Source: Streptomyces sp. AC558_RSS880 (GTDB lineage: Bacteria > Actinomycetota > Actinomycetes > Streptomycetales > Streptomycetaceae). Taken from it: 64,000 bases of DNA. The notes below the pieces were generated by a model. That model made no database searches. It saw only the letters and a program-made list of their open reading frames with translations, and was not told the DNA's origin. The stretch's first letter is position 1. Each line of letters begins with the position of its first letter. The stretch lies in assembly GCF_019049255.1 (NCBI RefSeq), contig NZ_JAGMUJ010000003.1, forward strand, positions 124,001-188,000, in the 5' to 3' direction. A program made the translations under genes and the position numbers. Shown one piece after another: positions 59,640 through 64,000 of the stretch.

Positions 59640-60289
59640 CGCACCTCACCCCGGGCCAGGTGGGAGAACCAGCCGACGTGCCGGTGGACGACCCCGACGG
59701 CCGCCTCCGCGTCGCCGGAGCGCAGCGCCTGAAGAATCTCCCCGTGCTCGGCGAGGGTCTTGGCGATCCGGTCGGGGTGGGAGTGCATCACGGCGACGCC
59801 CATCCGCAGCTGGCGGTCGCGGAGCTGGTCGTAGAGGCGGGAGAGGATCTCGTTGCCGCCGCTGCGGACGATCTCGGCGTGGAAGCACCGGTCGGTGACG
59901 GACGCCGCGGCGAAGTCACCGGCGGCGGCCTGCTCCTTCTGCCGGGCGAGCAGCTCCTCGAGGCGCTCGATGAGTCCGGGCGGCGCGGGTACGGCCTTCC
60001 TGGCGGCGTGCTCCTCGACGAGCAGCCGGGTCTCGACGACGTCGGCGATCTCCTGCGCGGAGACGGGCAGGACGAGGGCGCCCTTCTTCGGGTAGAGCTT
60101 GATCAGCCCTTCGGCCTCCAGCCGCAGCAGCGCCTCGCGCACGGGGGTCCGTGAGACCCCCACGGCCTCGGCCAGCTCGCCTTCGGTGAGCAGCGTCCCG
60201 CCCTCGTAACGGCGTTCCAGGACGCCCTGTTTGACGTGGGTGTAGACGCGGTCGGTGGCGGGTGGTTGCTTCACGACGGCCATGCTCAT
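59636..60289 (-). CDS. GntR/FadR-subfamily regulator
   Basis: A 217-residue repressor: winged HTH (about 12-75: YTHVKQGVLERRYEGGTLL, EGELAEAVGVSRTPVREALL, LEAEGLIKLYPKKG) and a C-terminal FCD helical ligand domain (ETRLLVEEHAARKA, DRCFHAEIVRSGGNEILSRL, MHSHPDRIAKTLAEHGEIL) with the metal-binding Asp/His set. Start ATG 60289 or 60283; no strong ribosome site. An inverted repeat ATGGA-AGAA-TCCAT lies 30-45 bp upstream. Confidence 0.9.
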   Translation of the reverse strand: MSMAVVKQPPATDRVYTHVKQGVLERRYEGGTLLTEGELAEAVGVSRTPVREALLRLEAEGLIKLYPKKGALVLPVSAQEIADVVETRLLVEEHAARKAVPAPPGLIERLEELLARQKEQAAAGDFAAASVTDRCFHAEIVRSGGNEILSRLYDQLRDRQLRMGVAVMHSHPDRIAKTLAEHGEILQALRSGDAEAAVGVVHRHVGWFSHLARGEVR

Positions 60290-60319
60290 GCGGACAGGAT
60301 AGATACAACACGCACGCAT

Positions 60320-60333
60320 GGAAGAATCCATCC
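60320..60333. promoter_or_regulatory. Candidate GntR operator
   Basis: ATGGA (60320-60324) and TCCAT (60329-60333) around AGAA, in the promoter region of the GntR-MFS operon and facing the carboxypeptidase gene. Autoregulation is inferred from position only. Confidence 0.4.
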
Positions 60334-60483
60334 ACGATGCGGACTCGAGAAAGTCGGAAGTGACCCCGACTCGCGCACAACCATCCGCACGCACCGCGAG
60401 TCAGACAGGAGTGGCCCCCCTTGTGGGCCGCACCTCAACTCGGCCGCAAGGCAAGGCCATTCCAGGTAATCGGGGTATTCGAC

Positions 60484-61383
60484 TTGAAGATCGACATCCA
60501 GGGCATCCGTCTGCGCAGAGCCGTCGGCGTCGCCGTGACCACCGGCGCCGTGCTCGCCTCCGGTGCCCTCTACGCGGCGCCCGCGCAGGCCGCCGCCGCA
60601 CCCACGATCGTCGCCAAGGGCGGCTACGTGATGAACAACGCGAACGGCAAGTCGCTGTACACGAAGGCGGCGGACACGCGCCGTTCGACCGGCTCGACGA
60701 CGAAGATCATGACCGCGAAGGTCGTGCTCGCGCAGAAGAACTTGAACCTGGACGCCAAGGTCACGATCCAGATGGCGTACAGCGACTACATCGTGAAGAA
60801 CAACGCCTCGTCGGCGCGGCTGATCGTCGGCGACAAGGTCACCGTGCGCCAGCTGCTGTACGGGCTGATGCTGCCGTCCGGCTGCGACGCGGCGTACGCG
60901 CTGGCGGACAAGTTCGGTTCGGGCACGACGCGTTCGGCCCGTGTGAAGTCGTTCATCGGCAAGATGAACTCCGAGGCGAAGAAGCTGGGCCTGAAGAACA
61001 CCCACTTCGACTCCTTCGACGGCATCGGGAAGGGCAAGAACTACTCGACGCCGCGCGATCTGACGAAGATCGCGAGCAGCGCGATGAAGAGCTCCACGTT
61101 CCGCTCGATCGTGAAGACGAAGAAGTACACGGCGAAGACGAAGACCAAGACGGGCAGCACCCGCACGATGGCGCCGTGGACCAACACCAACACGCTGCTC
61201 AGCAGCTACAGCGGCACGATCGGCGTGAAGACCGGCTCGGGCCCGGAGGCCAAGTACTGCCTGGTCTTCGCCGCGACCCGCAACGGCAAGACGGTCATCG
61301 GCACGGTCCTCGCCTCGTCGTCGTCCGCCCAGCGCGAGAAGGACGCCAAGAAGCTCCTGGGCTACGGCTTCGGCAAGATCTGA
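60484..61383 (+). CDS. S11-family D-alanyl-D-alanine carboxypeptidase
   Basis: A 299-residue exported low-molecular-weight PBP trimming peptidoglycan pentapeptides. Signal peptide ends near residue 37 (AAPAQAAAAP). Active-site motifs are S71-T-T-K74, S132-G-C134 in place of the usual SGN, and K249-T-G251 (GVKTGSG). There is no C-terminal amphipathic anchor, so it is probably soluble or loosely attached. TTG 60484 matches the family start; GTG 60421 with AGGAG would add 21 residues before the signal peptide. Confidence 0.88.
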   Translation: MKIDIQGIRLRRAVGVAVTTGAVLASGALYAAPAQAAAAPTIVAKGGYVMNNANGKSLYTKAADTRRSTGSTTKIMTAKVVLAQKNLNLDAKVTIQMAYSDYIVKNNASSARLIVGDKVTVRQLLYGLMLPSGCDAAYALADKFGSGTTRSARVKSFIGKMNSEAKKLGLKNTHFDSFDGIGKGKNYSTPRDLTKIASSAMKSSTFRSIVKTKKYTAKTKTKTGSTRTMAPWTNTNTLLSSYSGTIGVKTGSGPEAKYCLVFAATRNGKTVIGTVLASSSSAQREKDAKKLLGYGFGKI

Positions 61384-61474
61384 CCCACACGAACACACGC
61401 ACGCAGGGGCTCACCGATACCGGTGGGCCCCTTCCGCATGCGGCCGGACCTGACGAACTCGACCTCGGTCTTCG

Positions 61475-61978
61475 TCAGGGCGTCGGAACCTGACGGGCGC
61501 GTTCCTGGTGGCGGCGGGCCTTGAGGCGATTGCCGCAGGTCCTCATCGAGCACCAGCGGGCGGTGTTGGCGCGGCTGCGGTCGAGGAGGAAGAGGCGGCA
61601 CTCGTCGTTGCCGCAGGGGCGCAGTCGACCGGGCCTGCGTTCCCGGACGTCGTACCAGGCGAGCACCAGCTCCACCGCGAGCAGCCGCTCGGGCGGCACT
61701 TCGAGACGCCACCGCAGACCCGACTCACCGACCTCGGGAACCCGGTGCACGCCGGCCAGTATGCCCTGCAGTTCCGCCTCGGGCACGGTGCCGCGGGTGG
61801 CGGTCTGGAGCACATCCCTCGCCGTCCGCAGCCGGTCGATCGCCGCTGCGTCGCCGAGGCCGCCATGCCCCTCGGCCCACCGCCGCAGCACGGCGTCATC
61901 GGCCCACAGATCCTGTGGTCGGCCGTCCACCACCGGGGTGCTGTTCAGCGCCTCCAGCAGCGCTCCCTCGTCGATCAT
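61475..61978 (-). CDS. CGNR zinc-finger regulator
   Basis: A 167-residue protein with an N-terminal ABATE-like stress domain (about 10-110) and a C-terminal CGNR zinc finger: CGNDECRLFLLDRSR, ARWCSMRTCGNRLKARRHQE. It probably represses the divergent alpha/beta hydrolase gene, given paired AGGTNACC dyads between them. ATG 61978 follows GGGAGG. Confidence 0.88.
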   Translation of the reverse strand: MIDEGALLEALNSTPVVDGRPQDLWADDAVLRRWAEGHGGLGDAAAIDRLRTARDVLQTATRGTVPEAELQGILAGVHRVPEVGESGLRWRLEVPPERLLAVELVLAWYDVRERRPGRLRPCGNDECRLFLLDRSRANTARWCSMRTCGNRLKARRHQERARQVPTP

Positions 61979-62014
61979 GTCCACCCACCTCCCCACCTAA
62001 CCCCATCCAAACAC

Positions 62015-62059
62015 TTGACAGGTTACCTCGCATCCGGTCCACTGAAGGCACAGGTAACC
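62015..62059 (+). promoter_or_regulatory. Hydrolase promoter with paired AGGTNACC dyads
   Basis: TTGACA (62015-62020) is a consensus -35; a -10 near 62038 is weak. AGGTTACCT (62020-62028) and AGGTAACC (62052-62059) are each self-complementary around one base and lie 32 bp apart, three helical turns, flanking the promoter. This suits repression by a looping or paired dimeric regulator such as the adjacent CGNR protein. Confidence 0.5.
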
Positions 62060-62085
62060 ATCAAAAGCCCTTTGGGGGGTTAGAA

Positions 62086-62967
62086 GTGATCGAGATCCGT
62101 CACCACTACGCCACCGTGCGCGGACACCGCGTCTTCTACCGGGAGGCCGGCCCCGCCGACGCACCGGCTCTGGTACTCCTGCACGGATTCCCCACCAGCT
62201 CGCGCATGTTCCGCCGACTGATCCCGGAACTCGCCGACCGGTTCCGCGTCATCGCCCCCGACCACCTCGGCTTCGGCCACTCCGACACCCCGCCCGCCGA
62301 CACGTTCCGGTACACCTTCGACGCGCTCACCGACATCACGGAGGAACTCCTGGCCGGGCTCGGTGTCACCAGCTACGCCGTGTACGTACAGGACTACGGC
62401 GCTCCCATCGGGTGGCGGCTCGCGCTGCGCGACCCGGAGGCGGTCACCGCGGTGATCACCCAGAGCGGCAACGCCTACGAGGACGGCTTCGTCCCCGAGT
62501 TCTGGGCACCGGTGTGGGCCTACGCGAACGCCCCGGGGCCCGAGACGGAGCCGGCGGTCCGCACCGCCCTCGACCTGGACGCCATCCGCTGGCAGTACCT
62601 CCACGGGGTGGACCGCCCCGAACTGGTCGACCCCGACACCTGGACGGCCGACCACCGTGACGTCAACCGCCCCGGCAACGACCTCATACAGCTCGCCCTC
62701 GTCCGTGACTACGCCACCAACCGCCCCCTCTACCCGCGGCTGCACGCGTACTTCCGGAAGAGCCGTGTCCCGCTCCTGGCCGTATGGGGAGCCGAGGACC
62801 TCATCTTCGGCCCCGACGGCGCGCGCGCCTTCGCGCGGGACCTGCCGGACGCCGAGATCCACCTGGTGCCCGGAGGCGGCCACTTCCTGCTCGAGAGCCA
62901 CCTGGAGAGCACGGTCGGCCGCATCCGGGACTTCCTGACCCGTACGCTGCCGACGGTCCGGCCGTGA
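62086..62967 (+). CDS. Alpha/beta hydrolase (haloalkane dehalogenase / epoxide hydrolase-like)
   Basis: A 293-residue cytoplasmic hydrolase. Oxyanion HGFPTS (33-38), nucleophile Asp103 in VQDYGAPIG (an Asp nucleophile rather than Ser, as in dehalogenases and epoxide hydrolases), acid in GAEDLIFGPD, and general base His in GGGHFLLES. The cap region (about 130-210) includes ANAPGPETEPAV. The substrate is unknown. GTG 62086 follows GGGGGG by 6 bp. Divergent from the CGNR regulator. Confidence 0.87.
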   Translation: MIEIRHHYATVRGHRVFYREAGPADAPALVLLHGFPTSSRMFRRLIPELADRFRVIAPDHLGFGHSDTPPADTFRYTFDALTDITEELLAGLGVTSYAVYVQDYGAPIGWRLALRDPEAVTAVITQSGNAYEDGFVPEFWAPVWAYANAPGPETEPAVRTALDLDAIRWQYLHGVDRPELVDPDTWTADHRDVNRPGNDLIQLALVRDYATNRPLYPRLHAYFRKSRVPLLAVWGAEDLIFGPDGARAFARDLPDAEIHLVPGGGHFLLESHLESTVGRIRDFLTRTLPTVRP

Positions 62968-63099
62968 CGTAGCACCATGCACACTCCCGCCGGCCGGTAC
63001 AGCGGTATCGATCATGTTCGCTCGCAGTCGTGAACATCCCTGAACCGGCTGGCATATTCATTCCGCCCCGCTCTACGTTCCGCAGCGGAGGTGGTTCAC

Positions 63100-64000
63100 A
63101 TGAAAGAACCCAGCAAGCGACAGAACTCTGCCGAGCAGCACGAGGCGATCGACGTCAGCGATTTCGTCTACGCGGCCACCGGTGCCCGGGTGCGGAGGCT
63201 GACCATGCCGGACGGAACGCACTGGTTCCCGGCGGTGGACGTCTGCAAGGAACTCGGCCACACCAACTCTCGGCAGGCGCTCTCAGACCATGTTCCCGAC
63301 GAGCACCGAGAGTGTATCGAGACCGTAAGCAGGGCTTACGGTCTCAGCATTCCCGCAGGTAGAGAGTGGCGTCGAGACTTGCAGGTCATCTCTCTCCAAG
63401 GTCTCGTCCTCCTCGTCAACGCCTGCACCAAACCGGCCTGCGCCCCTTTCAAGCAGTGGGTCGCCGAAGTGATCGAGACCGTTCAGCGGGAGGGTTCCTA
63501 CTCTCTCGACGAGGCCGAGGTGCAGTCCGCCGAACCCGGCGCCCCCATCGCCTACGCCATGCCGGAGCAGGTCGCCGAGGCCATCGTCCGGCTGGAAGCG
63601 CACAACCTTCGGTTGGACGAGGAACTCGCCGACGGGCAACGTGAATCGATCGCGTTGCAAAAGGAGACATTGGCCATGCAGAGGGAGATGCTCGCCACGC
63701 AACAGGCGACCCTCGCCGTGCAGCAGGCCACCCTCGCCGTACAACAGGCCATGGTCCGGGCGATGGAGCGCATCGCGGACCGGTTCGACACCCTCGTCCT
63801 CGAGCGTCGGCCGCCCAAGGTCCTCCCCACCGCGCAGCCCACCACCGAGTCGGTGCTGGCCGACTGGAGGCATCGGCTGTCCGTGACGGAGGACGTGTGG
63901 GCGGTGGCCGTGGTGATCGCGCCGGTGCTCGTCGAGAAGGGTGAGCTGCGCGAGCCGCTGGAGTCGATCGCCGCCCGTACGGGGCTTTCCGTGCGGCGCG
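63100..64000 (+). CDS. BRO-N domain (phage antirepressor-like) protein, truncated by window end
   Basis: At least 300 residues, continuing past the window. The BRO-N domain spans about 28-130 (FPAVDVCKELGHTNSRQALS, HVPDEHRECIETVSRAYGLS, LQVISLQGLVLLVNACTKPA), a fold common in phage antirepressors. Then comes an unusual coiled coil (about 185-230) built of near-perfect seven-residue repeats (ETLAMQREMLATQQATLAVQ), and a C-terminal segment starting a helix-turn-helix (EPLESIAARTGLSVRR). GGAGG precedes the ATG. Codon use is less GC-biased in the BRO part than in neighbours, suggesting transfer. Confidence 0.82.
   Translation, partial: MKEPSKRQNSAEQHEAIDVSDFVYAATGARVRRLTMPDGTHWFPAVDVCKELGHTNSRQALSDHVPDEHRECIETVSRAYGLSIPAGREWRRDLQVISLQGLVLLVNACTKPACAPFKQWVAEVIETVQREGSYSLDEAEVQSAEPGAPIAYAMPEQVAEAIVRLEAHNLRLDEELADGQRESIALQKETLAMQREMLATQQATLAVQQATLAVQQAMVRAMERIADRFDTLVLERRPPKVLPTAQPTTESVLADWRHRLSVTEDVWAVAVVIAPVLVEKGELREPLESIAARTGLSVRR

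Overview
This is a stretch of a high-GC actinobacterial chromosome, almost certainly Streptomyces. Evidence: strong third-position GC, many GTG/TTG starts, Tat and Sec secreted hydrolases, DUF397/DUF5753 and DUF6479 families, SpoIIE-type phosphatases and a mycothiol-dependent enzyme family. Gene content and order around metG, aspS, the acyl-CoA dehydrogenase and the S11 carboxypeptidase match, from memory, the core region of S. coelicolor a little to one side of oriC; a parS-like site upstream of aspS fits that. I saw no tRNA, rRNA or CRISPR array.

Layout. 1-2.4 kb: OafA-type acyltransferase and an ECF sigma factor with an NTF2-like tail. 2.4-4.8 kb: a DUF998 / DUF4287 gene pair whose DUF4287 gene is split exactly after TTAC by a 1,450-bp TnpB-only IS200/IS605-type element. 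5-10.5 kb: secreted phytase-like esterase, CBM35-PL9 pectate lyase behind a promoter with a LacI-type palindrome, and an orphan sugar-binding lipoprotein. 10.7-12 kb: SCO2400-family protein and an MhuD-like heme-degrading enzyme. 12-16.6 kb: beta-lactam module (class A beta-lactamase, MecA_N-type PBP, LysR regulator, cytoplasmic SxxK protein resembling BlaA/BlaB of S. cacaoi). 16.7-24.8 kb: cold-shock protein, MerR regulator, small membrane and secreted proteins, GH13 alpha-glucosidase, nucleoside hydrolase, a short ThrRS preceded by a Thr-codon leader peptide and terminator hairpin, and a lipoprotein. 24.9-33.2 kb: signalling genes (ANTAR, XRE-TPR with a divergent secreted peptide, SpoIIE phosphatase) and membrane proteins. 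33.3-37.4 kb: PhoX phosphatase with a PHO box and a vWA protein with a Pro/Glu-rich linker. 37.5-46.5 kb: metG ... aspS, between which lie a DUF397/HTH/ATPase trio, a PL1 pectate lyase and a relic built from the 3' ends of aspS and metG. 46.6-61.4 kb: largely core genes (PAS-GAF-SpoIIE-ATPase, pirin, SseB, acyl-CoA dehydrogenase, M18 peptidase, cupin/GlxA/LURP-one, nitrilase, mycothiol enzyme, GntR-MFS operon, S11 carboxypeptidase). 61.5-64 kb: CGNR regulator divergent from an alpha/beta hydrolase, then a BRO-N (phage antirepressor-like) gene cut by the window end.

The most notable points are: the precise reconstruction of the TnpB target site, where the tnpB frame continues into the host gene; a complete ribosome-mediated attenuator for the second threonyl-tRNA synthetase; the aspS/metG chimeric scar between those two genes; a possible RRNPP-like regulator/peptide pair; and a BlaA/BlaB-like regulatory pair with 11-bp phased operator repeats.
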